DNA of 18,675 bases from JASLDZ01 sp964242895 (GTDB lineage Bacteria; Pseudomonadota; Alphaproteobacteria; Caulobacterales; Caulobacteraceae). The notes beneath the pieces were generated by a model. It saw only the letters and a list, made by a program, of their open reading frames with translations. It had not been told where the DNA came from and made no database searches. Positions 1 through 9,741 of this stretch are shown here, piece after piece. The translations under genes were made by a program, and so were the position numbers. The stretch covers positions 1-18,675 of the forward strand of contig CAXTBN010000055.1 in the NCBI GenBank assembly GCA_964242895.1, given 5' to 3'. Position 1 is the stretch's first letter. Every line of letters starts with the position of its first letter.

Positions 1-3363
<3,363 letters not shown>

Positions 3364-3401
3364 GGCTCTCTTGAGCCACCGCACAAGGCTTCAGCGTCGG
3401 G

Positions 3402-3430
3402 TTGAAGCGGGCCGCTCCGGGGGCTATATC
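3402..3430 (+). promoter_or_regulatory. Housekeeping (sigma-70/RpoD-type) promoter of rpsB-tsf
   Basis: TTGAAG at 3402-3407 is followed after 17 bases by TATATC at 3425-3430, inside GGCTATATCG. This matches the Caulobacter housekeeping consensus (TTGACG-like -35, GCTANAWC -10) at nearly every position. It lies 39 bases after the dnaE stop, where the strong promoter of a ribosomal-protein operon is expected. Transcription would start near 3437 and give a leader of roughly 120 nt. This is by inspection only; the start site is unmapped. Confidence 0.75.
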
Positions 3431-3436
3431 GCGCGC

Positions 3437-3555
3437 CATTCCACACGCGGGTCCGCGGTGGGACGCGTCCGCGCGTCCGGCCGTATCCGGTGGCCGGCTG
3501 ATCCAAGCCGGTCGCAAGCTCGCGGAGGCCCAACCGGACGAACGCGAGAACACCA
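3437..3555 (+). promoter_or_regulatory. rpsB 5' leader with two mutually exclusive hairpins
   Basis: The untranslated stretch between the predicted start of transcription and the rpsB ATG is long for a compact operon. CCGGCC (3477-3482) can pair with GGCCGG (3492-3497). Alternatively, GGCCGGCT (3492-3499) can pair with AGCCGGTC (3506-3513; eight pairs including one G-U, loop GATCCA). The two share 3492-3497, so only one can form. A perfect GGAGG (3524-3528) sits 27 nt before the ATG, too far to serve it directly, while the ATG itself has only GAGAA (3546-3550) five bases upstream. Many bacteria autoregulate rpsB-tsf by S2 binding to its leader; that this RNA does so is inference. GC-rich DNA forms hairpins easily, so covariation is needed. 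Confidence 0.4.
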
Positions 3556-4344
3556 ATGGCTCTGCCCGACTTCAACATGCGCCAGCTGCTCGAGGCCGGC
3601 GCCCACTTCGGCCACCAGACGCACCGCTGGAACCCGAAGATGGAGCGCTACATCTTCGGCAGCCGCTCCAACATCCACATCCTGGACCTCAGCCAGTCCA
3701 TCCCGCTGCTGCACTCCGCGCTGGTGAAGGTGCGCGAGGTCGCGGCCGGCGGCGGGCGCGTGCTGTTCGTCGGCACCAAGCGCCAGGCGCAGGATCCGGT
3801 GTCCACCGCGGCCAAGCGCTGCGCGCAATACTATGTGAATCACCGCTGGCTGGGCGGCACGCTCACCAACTGGCGCACCGTGTCGGGCTCGATCGCCCGC
3901 CTGCGCGAGCTGGAGGGCATCGCCGGCGAGGGCGTGCGCACCAAGAAGGAGCTGCTGGGCCTGACCCGCGAGCACGACAAGCTCGAGCTGAGCCTCGGCG
4001 GCATCAAGGACATGGGCGGCATCCCCGACCTGATGTTCGTGATCGACACCAACAAGGAGGCGATCGCGATCCAGGAGGCGCGCAAGCTCAACATCCCGGT
4101 GGTGGCGATCCTCGACTCCAACTCGGACCCGGAGGGCGTGGCCTACCCGGTGCCGGGCAACGACGACGCGGCGCGCGCCCTGCAGCTCTACTGCGACCTC
4201 GTGGCCGACGCGGTGCTGGACGGCCTGGCCGCCGGCCAGGGCGCATCGGGCGTGGACCTGGGCGCCTCGGAGAACCCCTCCGAGCCGGCGCTGCGCACCG
4301 AGGCCGCGCTCGACGCGGTCGAGGCCGAGCCCGCCTCCGTCTGA
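3556..4344 (+). CDS. rpsB: 30S ribosomal protein S2
   Basis: Structural protein of the small ribosomal subunit (uS2), bound at the head-body junction and needed for S1 recruitment in proteobacteria. The 262-residue product opens with the family signature: MRQLLEAGAHFGHQTHRWNP near residues 8-27, then IHILDLSQ, VLFVGTKRQAQ, HRWLGGTLTNW and the PDLMFVID segment. Residues after about 225 form an Ala/Glu-rich acidic tail, the usual variable end. The ATG at 3556 directly precedes the conserved LPDFNMRQLL start and no earlier in-frame start fits. The Shine-Dalgarno is weak, which is unusual for so highly expressed a gene and may reflect translational control through the leader. First gene of the rpsB-tsf unit. 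Confidence 0.98.
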   Translation: MALPDFNMRQLLEAGAHFGHQTHRWNPKMERYIFGSRSNIHILDLSQSIPLLHSALVKVREVAAGGGRVLFVGTKRQAQDPVSTAAKRCAQYYVNHRWLGGTLTNWRTVSGSIARLRELEGIAGEGVRTKKELLGLTREHDKLELSLGGIKDMGGIPDLMFVIDTNKEAIAIQEARKLNIPVVAILDSNSDPEGVAYPVPGNDDAARALQLYCDLVADAVLDGLAAGQGASGVDLGASENPSEPALRTEAALDAVEAEPASV

Positions 4345-4350
4345 TCCCCT

Positions 4351-4371
4351 CCGGCGCGCCCGGCGCGCCGG
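4351..4371 (+). repeat. Perfect inverted repeat, first hairpin between rpsB and tsf
   Basis: CCGGCGCGCC (4351-4360) and GGCGCGCCGG (4362-4371) are exact reverse complements around a single C. As RNA this gives a stem of about eight G-C-only pairs with a short loop, starting seven bases after the rpsB stop. There is no T tract, so it is not a classical terminator. It may protect the rpsB 3' end from exonucleases or reduce read-through to tsf; both roles are inference. Confidence 0.55.
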
Positions 4372-4390
4372 CCGTCGCACATCGAGACCT

Positions 4391-4413
4391 GCGCCCGGGT
4401 TCCGCCCGGGCGC
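4391..4413 (+). repeat. Perfect inverted repeat, second hairpin between rpsB and tsf
   Basis: GCGCCCGGG (4391-4399) pairs exactly with CCCGGGCGC (4405-4413) across the loop TTCCG. The nine-pair G-C-only stem is followed by ATCGTCCTAT, without a T run. It ends 19 bases before the tsf Shine-Dalgarno and leaves that site exposed. Partial attenuation or mRNA stabilisation between the two genes is plausible but not shown. Confidence 0.6.
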
Positions 4414-4446
4414 ATCGTCCTATCCGAACTCCAGGAGAGACCTCCC

Positions 4447-5391
4447 ATGGCTGAGATCACGGCCGCCCTCGTCAAGCAGCTGCGCGACTCCTCCGGCGCG
4501 GGCATGATGGACTGCAAGAAGGCGCTGCAGGAGACCGGCGGCGACATCGAAGCGGCCACCGACTGGCTGCGCTCCAAGGGCATCTCGAAGGCGGCGAAGA
4601 AGAGCGACCGCGTCGCCGCCGAGGGCCTCGTGGCCGTGGCCCTGCGCGACACGGGCGCGGGCATGGTCGGCGCGGTGGTCGAGGTGAACGCCGAGACCGA
4701 CTTCGTGGCGCGCAACGAGCTGTTCCAGACCGCGGCGCGCAACGTCGCCAGCGCGGCGCTGGACGTGGCCGACGGCGACATCCAGGCGCTGAACCAGGCG
4801 GTCATGCATGACGGCCAGACGGTCGCCGACACGCTCACCCAGCTGATCGCCACCATCGGCGAGAACATGACGCCGCGCCGCTCCAAGCGGTTCGACGTCG
4901 GCCAGGGCGTGGTCGCCGCCTACGTGCACAACGCGGCGGGTCCGGACGTCGGCCGCCTCGGCGTGCTGGTGGCGGTGGAGGGCGACGGCGCCCACGACCG
5001 GCTGACCGACATCGGTCGGAAGGTGGCCATGCACATCGCCGCCACCTCGCCGCTAGCGCTGACCACCGACGAGGTCGATCCGGCGGCGGTGGAGCGCGAG
5101 CGCGCCATCTTCACCGAGCAGGCCAACGCGTCGGGCAAGCCGCCCGGCGTGATCGAGAAGATGGTCGAGGGCCGCATCCGCAAGTTCTACGAGGAGGTCG
5201 TGCTCCTCAAGCAGAGCTTCGTCATGGAGCCGGAGGTCACCGTCGAGCAGTACGTCGCAAAGGCGGCCAAGGACGGCGGCTTCACGGCCAAGGTGACCGG
5301 CTTCGTGCGGCTGGCGCTCGGCGAGGGCGTGGAGAAGCCGACCGACGACTTCGCCGCCGAGGTGGCGTCCATGACGGGCGCCACCGTCTAG
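4447..5391 (+). CDS. tsf: Elongation factor Ts
   Basis: Guanine-nucleotide exchange factor that releases GDP from EF-Tu in the cytoplasm. The 314-residue product shows the N-terminal UBA-like EF-Tu-binding domain (LVKQLRDSSGAGMMDCKKAL, about residues 8-27), the linking RVAAEGLV, and ETDFVARN at about 83-90, in which the Asp-Phe pair (85-86) corresponds to the E. coli pair that intrudes near the EF-Tu magnesium site. The dimerisation core follows, including RKFYEEVVLLKQ. It is longer than the E. coli protein (283), mostly through inserts in the core, as in other alphaproteobacteria. A strong AGGAGA (4433-4438) eight bases before the ATG fixes the start. Cotranscribed with rpsB; a terminator follows. 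Confidence 0.98.
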   Translation: MAEITAALVKQLRDSSGAGMMDCKKALQETGGDIEAATDWLRSKGISKAAKKSDRVAAEGLVAVALRDTGAGMVGAVVEVNAETDFVARNELFQTAARNVASAALDVADGDIQALNQAVMHDGQTVADTLTQLIATIGENMTPRRSKRFDVGQGVVAAYVHNAAGPDVGRLGVLVAVEGDGAHDRLTDIGRKVAMHIAATSPLALTTDEVDPAAVERERAIFTEQANASGKPPGVIEKMVEGRIRKFYEEVVLLKQSFVMEPEVTVEQYVAKAAKDGGFTAKVTGFVRLALGEGVEKPTDDFAAEVASMTGATV

Positions 5392-5417
5392 CCATCTCGA
5401 CCAAACCGAACGTGTTC

Positions 5418-5456
5418 GGCCGGCGGGTCCGCGAGGGCTCGCCGGCCGTTTCTTTT
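5418..5456 (+). terminator. Intrinsic terminator after tsf
   Basis: GGCCGGCGGG (5418-5427) pairs with CTCGCCGGCC (5438-5447), ten pairs with one G-U, over a ten-base loop. It is followed directly by GTTTCTTTT, a T-rich tract at 5449-5456. It begins 27 bases after the tsf stop. A second dyad, CCGAAC/GTTCGG (5406-5411/5414-5419), overlaps its left foot and could compete with it. This hairpin separates the rpsB-tsf transcript from the pyrH operon, although read-through is possible. Confidence 0.85.
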
Positions 5457-5478
5457 CAGGGACGGGCGGTCCTATAGA
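5450..5478 (+). promoter_or_regulatory. Probable promoter of the pyrH-to-lpxB operon
   Basis: CCTATAGAGG at 5471-5480 contains a good -10 (TATAGA, 5473-5478). The region 17 bases upstream (TTCTTT, 5450-5455) is a poor -35 and overlaps the terminator T tract. Transcription would start near 5484, leaving a leader of about 20 nt before the pyrH ATG. Its location right after a terminator supports it, but the weak -35 leaves real doubt. Confidence 0.45.
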
Positions 5479-5504
5479 GGGGCGACGCCCCCGCGTGAGT
5501 CCGG

Positions 5505-6311
5505 ATGACCGACAGCCCCACCACAGCTCCGGACGACGCCGCGCGGCCGACGGCGGGGGCCGTTCCCCGCTACCGCAAGATCCTGCTCAAGGTCTCCGGC
5601 GAGGTGCTGATGGGCGCCCAGCCCTACGGCATCGACATGGCCGTGGTCTCCGTCATCGCCGCCGAGATCAAGGAGGTGATCGAGACGGGCGTGGAGGTCT
5701 GCCTCGTGATCGGCGGCGGCAACATCTACCGCGGCTTGTCCGGCGCGGCCTCCGGCATGGACCGCGCCCAGGGCGACTACATGGGCATGCTGGCCACGGT
5801 GATGAACGCGCTGGCCATGCAGAACGCCCTGGAGAAGGTCGGCGTCCCCACCCGGGTGCAGTCGGCGATCACCATGGGCCAGGTGTGCGAGCCCTACATC
5901 CGCCGCCGCGCCATCCGGCACATGGAGAAGGGCCGCGTGGTGATCTTCGCCGCCGGCACCGGCCTGCCCTTCTTCACCACCGACACCACGGCCGCCCTGC
6001 GCGCCGCCGAGATCGGGGCCGACGCCCTGTTCAAGGGCACCAGCGTGGACGGCGTCTACACCGCGGACCCGAAGCGCGACCCCCACGCGCAGCGCTACGA
6101 GCGGCTGACCTACCTTGAGGTTCTCAGCCGCGACCTTAAGGTGATGGACGCCTCCGCCATCAGCCTGATGCGCGAGAACGGCATCCCGATCGTGGTGTTC
6201 TCGATCCGCCAGCCCGGCGCGCTCCTCAGGGTGCTGACGGGCGAGGGGACGCACACGGTGATCGGCCCCGAACCGGCGCACAGGCCGACGCAGGAAGACG
6301 CGCAAGCATGA
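5505..6311 (+). CDS. pyrH: UMP kinase
   Basis: Phosphorylates UMP to UDP with ATP. It is the hexameric bacterial enzyme of the amino-acid-kinase fold, usually activated by GTP and inhibited by UTP. The 268-residue product has the phosphate-binding start KILLKVSGE (25-33), IGGGNIYRG (69-77), the DYMGMLATVMNALAMQ segment, and AAGTGLPFFTTDTTAALRA around Asp160, followed by ADALFKGTSVDGVYTADP, the C-terminal nucleotide-site signature. About 22 Pro/Ala/Asp-rich residues precede the core, making it longer than E. coli PyrH (241). The ATG at 5505 is the only nearby start in frame and has no strong Shine-Dalgarno, so the extension could be partly mis-assigned. Its TGA overlaps the frr ATG as ATGA, suggesting coupled translation. 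Confidence 0.97.
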   Translation: MTDSPTTAPDDAARPTAGAVPRYRKILLKVSGEVLMGAQPYGIDMAVVSVIAAEIKEVIETGVEVCLVIGGGNIYRGLSGAASGMDRAQGDYMGMLATVMNALAMQNALEKVGVPTRVQSAITMGQVCEPYIRRRAIRHMEKGRVVIFAAGTGLPFFTTDTTAALRAAEIGADALFKGTSVDGVYTADPKRDPHAQRYERLTYLEVLSRDLKVMDASAISLMRENGIPIVVFSIRQPGALLRVLTGEGTHTVIGPEPAHRPTQEDAQA

Positions 6312-6865
6312 GCAAGCCCGAGCTGAACCGCTACAAGGAGCGGATGGACAAGGCGATCACCGCCCTCAAGGAGGAGTTCGGGGGCCTGCGCACCGGCCGC
6401 GCCAACGCGGGCCTGATCGAGAACGTCATGGTCGACGCCTACGGTTCGACCTCGCCGATCACCAGCGTCGCGGCCATCAGCGTGCCCGAGCCCCGCATGA
6501 TCACCGTGAGCGTCTGGGACAAGGGCGTGACCATCGCGGTGGAGAAGGCGATCCGCAACGCGGGCCTGGGGCTGAACCCGATCACCGACGGCCAGACCCT
6601 GCGCATCCCCATCCCGCCGCTCACCGAGGAGCGCCGCCGCGACCTCGCCAAGCTCGCCGGCAAGTACGCCGAGACGCAGAAGATCGCCGTCCGCAACGTG
6701 CGCCGCGAGGCGCTCGAGGACCTGAAGAAGGCCGAGAAGGCCGGCGACATCAGCCAGGATGAGCAGAAGAAGGCGGACAAGGACGTCCAGGGTTTCACCG
6801 ACGAGGCGGTCAAGCGCATCGACGACACGCTGAAGTCCAAGGAAGCGGAGATCATGCAGGTCTGA
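6308..6865 (+). CDS. frr: Ribosome recycling factor
   Basis: Works with EF-G to split post-termination ribosomes. The 185-residue product equals the family length (E. coli 185). Visible blocks include LRTGRANAGLIENVMVDAYG, the ITVSVWDKG strand, IPIPPLTEERRRDLAKL, and KYAETQKIAVRNVRRE with DLKKAEK in the long helical arm. The start ATG lies within the end of pyrH (ATGA overlap). The stop TGA shares its A with the uppS ATG (TGATG). Translation factors next to pyrH are typical of this conserved cluster. Identity is certain. Confidence 0.98.
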   Translation: MSKPELNRYKERMDKAITALKEEFGGLRTGRANAGLIENVMVDAYGSTSPITSVAAISVPEPRMITVSVWDKGVTIAVEKAIRNAGLGLNPITDGQTLRIPIPPLTEERRRDLAKLAGKYAETQKIAVRNVRREALEDLKKAEKAGDISQDEQKKADKDVQGFTDEAVKRIDDTLKSKEAEIMQV

Positions 6866-7674
6866 TGCGCGGCGCGGGCGTCCGGGCAGGGGAGGGCGCC
6901 TCCGCGGCGGCCCGCGGTCTCGCGTCCTCGTCCGGCGCCGCGGCCGCGCGCCCTCACGCCGCCCGCCACGTCGCCATCATCATGGACGGCAACGGCCGCT
7001 GGGCGCGCCGCCGCGGCCTGCCGCGCACCTTCGGCCACCGCGCGGGTGTCCAGGCGCTGAAGCGCACGGTGGAGGCGGCGCCCGAGCTCGGGATCGAATG
7101 GCTGACGGTGTTCGGCTTCTCGACCGAGAACTGGCGGCGGCCGCCGTCGGAGGTGTCGGAGCTGATGCGGCTCCTCAAGGCCTACGTGGAGAGCGACCTC
7201 GACCGGCTGTCGCGCGAGGGCGTGCGCGTCCATGTGATCGGCCGGCGCGACGGCCTGGCGCCTGACATCCTGGAGGTGATCGCGCGCGCGGAGGCCCGCA
7301 CGCGCGCCAACGACCGCTTCCACCTGCAGGTGGCCTTCAACTACGGCGGCCGGTCGGACATCGCGCAGGCGGCGCTCGGCCTTGCGCGCGACATCGCCGC
7401 CGGCCGCTGCCCGGAGCAGTTGGACGAGGACGAGATCAGCCGTCGCCTGTCCACCGCCAAGGGACCTCCGGTTGACCTCGTGATCCGCACCTCGGGGGAG
7501 CGGCGCCTCAGCAACTTCCTCCTCTGGGAGGCGGCCTACGCCGAACTCGTGTTCCAGGACGTGCTGTGGCCCGACTACGGCGGGGAGCCCCTGGCCGCGG
7601 CGGTGACGGAGTTCGGCGCGCGCGAGCGTCGCTATGGCGGAGCCGAGGTGGATGACCTCCCCGCCGCCGGATAG
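6865..7674 (+). CDS. uppS: Di-trans,poly-cis-undecaprenyl-diphosphate synthase (UPP synthase)
   Basis: Cis-prenyltransferase that adds eight isopentenyl diphosphate units to farnesyl diphosphate, making the carrier lipid for peptidoglycan and other envelope glycans. Residues 38-46 read IIMDGNGRW; Asp41 corresponds to catalytic Asp26 of E. coli. GHRAG, FGFSTENWRRP, FNYGGRSDI and the C-terminal RTSGERRLSNFLLWE with AYAELVF complete the family signatures. The 269-residue product carries an Ala/Gly-rich extension of about 30 residues before the core. The ATG at 6865 overlaps the frr stop by one base and is the only usable in-frame start before the core, so the extension looks genuine. cdsA begins inside its 3' end. 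Confidence 0.97.
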   Translation: MRGAGVRAGEGASAAARGLASSSGAAAARPHAARHVAIIMDGNGRWARRRGLPRTFGHRAGVQALKRTVEAAPELGIEWLTVFGFSTENWRRPPSEVSELMRLLKAYVESDLDRLSREGVRVHVIGRRDGLAPDILEVIARAEARTRANDRFHLQVAFNYGGRSDIAQAALGLARDIAAGRCPEQLDEDEISRRLSTAKGPPVDLVIRTSGERRLSNFLLWEAAYAELVFQDVLWPDYGGEPLAAAVTEFGARERRYGGAEVDDLPAAG

Positions 7675-8527
7675 GGCCCCGACCGCGTCTCGGCCCTTCG
7701 ACTGGCGGAACCTGGGGGTGCGCGCGCTGTCGGCGGCGGTGCTCGCCCCGGTCGCGCTCGTGGCCGTGTGGGTCGGCGGCTGGCTGCTGCTGCTCGTGCT
7801 GTCGGTGGCGGTGGCCCTGCTGTCGCTCGAGTGGGGCAAGATGGCCGCGCCGAACGCGCCGACGCGGGCGGCGGGCGCAGTGCTGGTCGGCGTGCTGGCG
7901 GCGCTGTTCACCGCCTACCTGGGCTACCCGCGCGCGGCGTGGATCTCGCTGGCGGTGGCCGCGCTGGTGATCGCCGGGCTGGCGGCGGGGCTGAAGCTGA
8001 CGCGCCGGCCGGCGGACACGGCCTTCGGCGTGCTATATCTCGGCGCGCCGGCGCTGGCCCTGTGGTGGCTGCGGCTGGCCTCGCCGGTGTACGGCGAGGA
8101 CGCGGGACGCGCCTGGACCTTCCTGATGCTGGCCATCGCGTGGAGCGCCGACAGCGCCGCCTTCCTGATCGGCAGCGCGCTGAAGGGGCCCAAGCTCTGG
8201 CCGCGCTTCTCGCCCAACAAGACCTGGTCGGGGTTCTGGGGCGGCCTCGTCGTGGGCGTGCTGGTGGCGACCGCCTCGGCGGCGTTCCTGCGCCCGCTGG
8301 ACGGCCCGAGCCTCGCCCTCGGCGCCGCGACGGGACTTGTCGGCGCGCTCGCCACCATGGGCGGGGACCTCCTGGAATCGATGTTGAAGCGCCGCTTCGG
8401 CGTGAAGGACTCGGGCGACCTGATCCCCGGGCACGGAGGACTCTTGGACAGGGTGGACGGCCTTCTGTTCGCGGCGCTGGCGGTGGCCGGCGCGCGCTTC
8501 CTGTGGAACCACGGAGTGCTCCGCTGA
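7652..8527 (+). CDS. cdsA: Phosphatidate cytidylyltransferase (CDP-diglyceride synthase)
   Basis: Integral inner-membrane enzyme that converts phosphatidic acid and CTP to CDP-diacylglycerol, precursor of all phospholipids. It has about eight hydrophobic segments, from RALSAAVLAPVALVAVWVGG onward. FSPNKTWSGFWGG lies in the middle, and the CDS signature sits near the C terminus (about 243-269: S-x-x-KRR-x3-KDSGDLIPGHGG, then LDRVD). Two starts are possible. The ATG at 7652 (291 residues) has GCGGAG nine bases upstream. The ATG at 7634 (297 residues) lies 18 bases earlier with little Shine-Dalgarno. I prefer 7652, which still overlaps uppS by 23 bases (41 with the earlier start). Its TGA shares one base with the dxr ATG. 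Confidence 0.95.
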   Translation: MTSPPPDRAPTASRPFDWRNLGVRALSAAVLAPVALVAVWVGGWLLLLVLSVAVALLSLEWGKMAAPNAPTRAAGAVLVGVLAALFTAYLGYPRAAWISLAVAALVIAGLAAGLKLTRRPADTAFGVLYLGAPALALWWLRLASPVYGEDAGRAWTFLMLAIAWSADSAAFLIGSALKGPKLWPRFSPNKTWSGFWGGLVVGVLVATASAAFLRPLDGPSLALGAATGLVGALATMGGDLLESMLKRRFGVKDSGDLIPGHGGLLDRVDGLLFAALAVAGARFLWNHGVLR

Positions 8528-9729
8528 TGCGCCGCCGCCGTGTTTCGGTGCTGGGCTCCACGGGCTCCATCGGCGTCTCCACGCTCGATTTCCTCCAGCA
8601 CGTGCAGGCGAGCGGGGCGGCGGAGGTGGAGATCGCGGCCCTGGCCGCCGGCCGCAACGTCGCGCTCCTGGCCGAGCAGGCGAAGCGCTGGCGTCCGGCG
8701 CTGACGGTCTGCGCCGACGAGGCGTGTCACGCCGAACTGGCGGACCGCCTCGCGGGCGAGGGCCTGCGCACCGCCACGGGAGACGCCGCGGTGATCGAGG
8801 CGGCCGCGGGCGTGGGCGCGGACTGGGTCATGGCCGCCATCGTCGGCGCGGCCGGCCTTCGCCCCACGCTCGCTGCGGCCAAGACGGGCGCCACCGTCGC
8901 CCTGGCCAACAAGGAGAGCCTGGTCTGCGCCGGCCCCGCGCTCCTGGCGGCCGCGCGTGAGGCGGGGGGCGAGGTGATCCCCGTCGACTCCGAGCACTCC
9001 GCCATCTTCCAGGCGCTCGCGCCCGAGGCGCGCGATCGTGTCGCACGCCTGATCCTCACGGCTTCGGGCGGCCCCTTCCGCACCTGGACGCGCGAGGCCA
9101 TGGCCGCCGCCACCCCCGCCCAGGCCGTCGCCCACCCAAACTGGAGCATGGGCGCCAAGATCAGCGTCGACAGCGCCACCATGATGAACAAGGGGCTGGA
9201 GCTGATCGAGGCCAGCTACCTGTTCTCCACGCCCGAGGACCGCATCCAGGTCGTGGTCCACCCGCAGTCGGTGGTGCACAGCGCCGTGGAGTACCAGGAC
9301 GGCTCGACCATCGCCCAGCTCGGCCCGCCCGACATGAAGAGTCCCATCAGCGCCGCCTTCGCCTGGCCCGAGCGCATCGCCTGGCCGGCGGAGACGCTCG
9401 ACCTGCCGCGCTGGGGCAGCCTGACCTTCGAGACGCCCGACCTGGACCGCTTCCCCGCGCTGCGCCTGGCCCGCGAGGCGCTCCAGGCGGGAGGAGGGGC
9501 CCCCGCGGCGCTGAACGCGGCGAATGAGCGCGGTGTGGCCGCGTTTCTGGACGGGACCATCGGCTTCCTCGACATCGCCGCAATCGTGGAAGACACCTTG
9601 GCCATGGTGAACGGAATGGAAATTGCGACGGAGGGCGACGCGGCGCTCGACGCGGCCATGTTGGTCGACGCGAGCGCACGCGCCCTGGCGGACGCGGCGA
9701 TCGAACGCCGCGCCCGCGCCCGAGCCTAG
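8527..9729 (+). CDS. dxr: 1-deoxy-D-xylulose-5-phosphate reductoisomerase
   Basis: First committed enzyme of the MEP isoprenoid pathway; it rearranges and reduces DXP to MEP with NADPH and a divalent metal. The 400-residue product begins with the NADPH-binding GSTGSIG and has ALANKESLVCAG. Metal ligands are visible as Asp154 and Glu156 in VDSEH and Glu225 in the MMNKGLE block; HPNWSMGAKISVDSATM forms the catalytic loop. The segment after the first ligand pair is about ten residues shorter than in E. coli. The start overlaps the cdsA stop by one base. The frame stays open far upstream through cdsA, but conservation begins only at RRRRVSVLGSTG. In E. coli dxr precedes uppS; here it follows cdsA. 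Confidence 0.98.
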   Translation: MRRRRVSVLGSTGSIGVSTLDFLQHVQASGAAEVEIAALAAGRNVALLAEQAKRWRPALTVCADEACHAELADRLAGEGLRTATGDAAVIEAAAGVGADWVMAAIVGAAGLRPTLAAAKTGATVALANKESLVCAGPALLAAAREAGGEVIPVDSEHSAIFQALAPEARDRVARLILTASGGPFRTWTREAMAAATPAQAVAHPNWSMGAKISVDSATMMNKGLELIEASYLFSTPEDRIQVVVHPQSVVHSAVEYQDGSTIAQLGPPDMKSPISAAFAWPERIAWPAETLDLPRWGSLTFETPDLDRFPALRLAREALQAGGGAPAALNAANERGVAAFLDGTIGFLDIAAIVEDTLAMVNGMEIATEGDAALDAAMLVDASARALADAAIERRARARA

Positions 9730-9741
9730 AGGCCGCCCGCC

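Noticed and set aside
3364..3377. Small hairpin GGCTC-TCTT-GAGCC right after the dnaE stop as a terminator
   Set aside because: The stem is only five pairs and is followed by ACCGCAC with no T tract, too weak to call an intrinsic terminator.
3402..4454. 350-codon plus-strand frame covering the rpsB leader and gene
   Set aside because: It is a +1-type shadow of rpsB, with Arg/Gly/Ala-rich composition and no family motif; the S2 frame explains the region.
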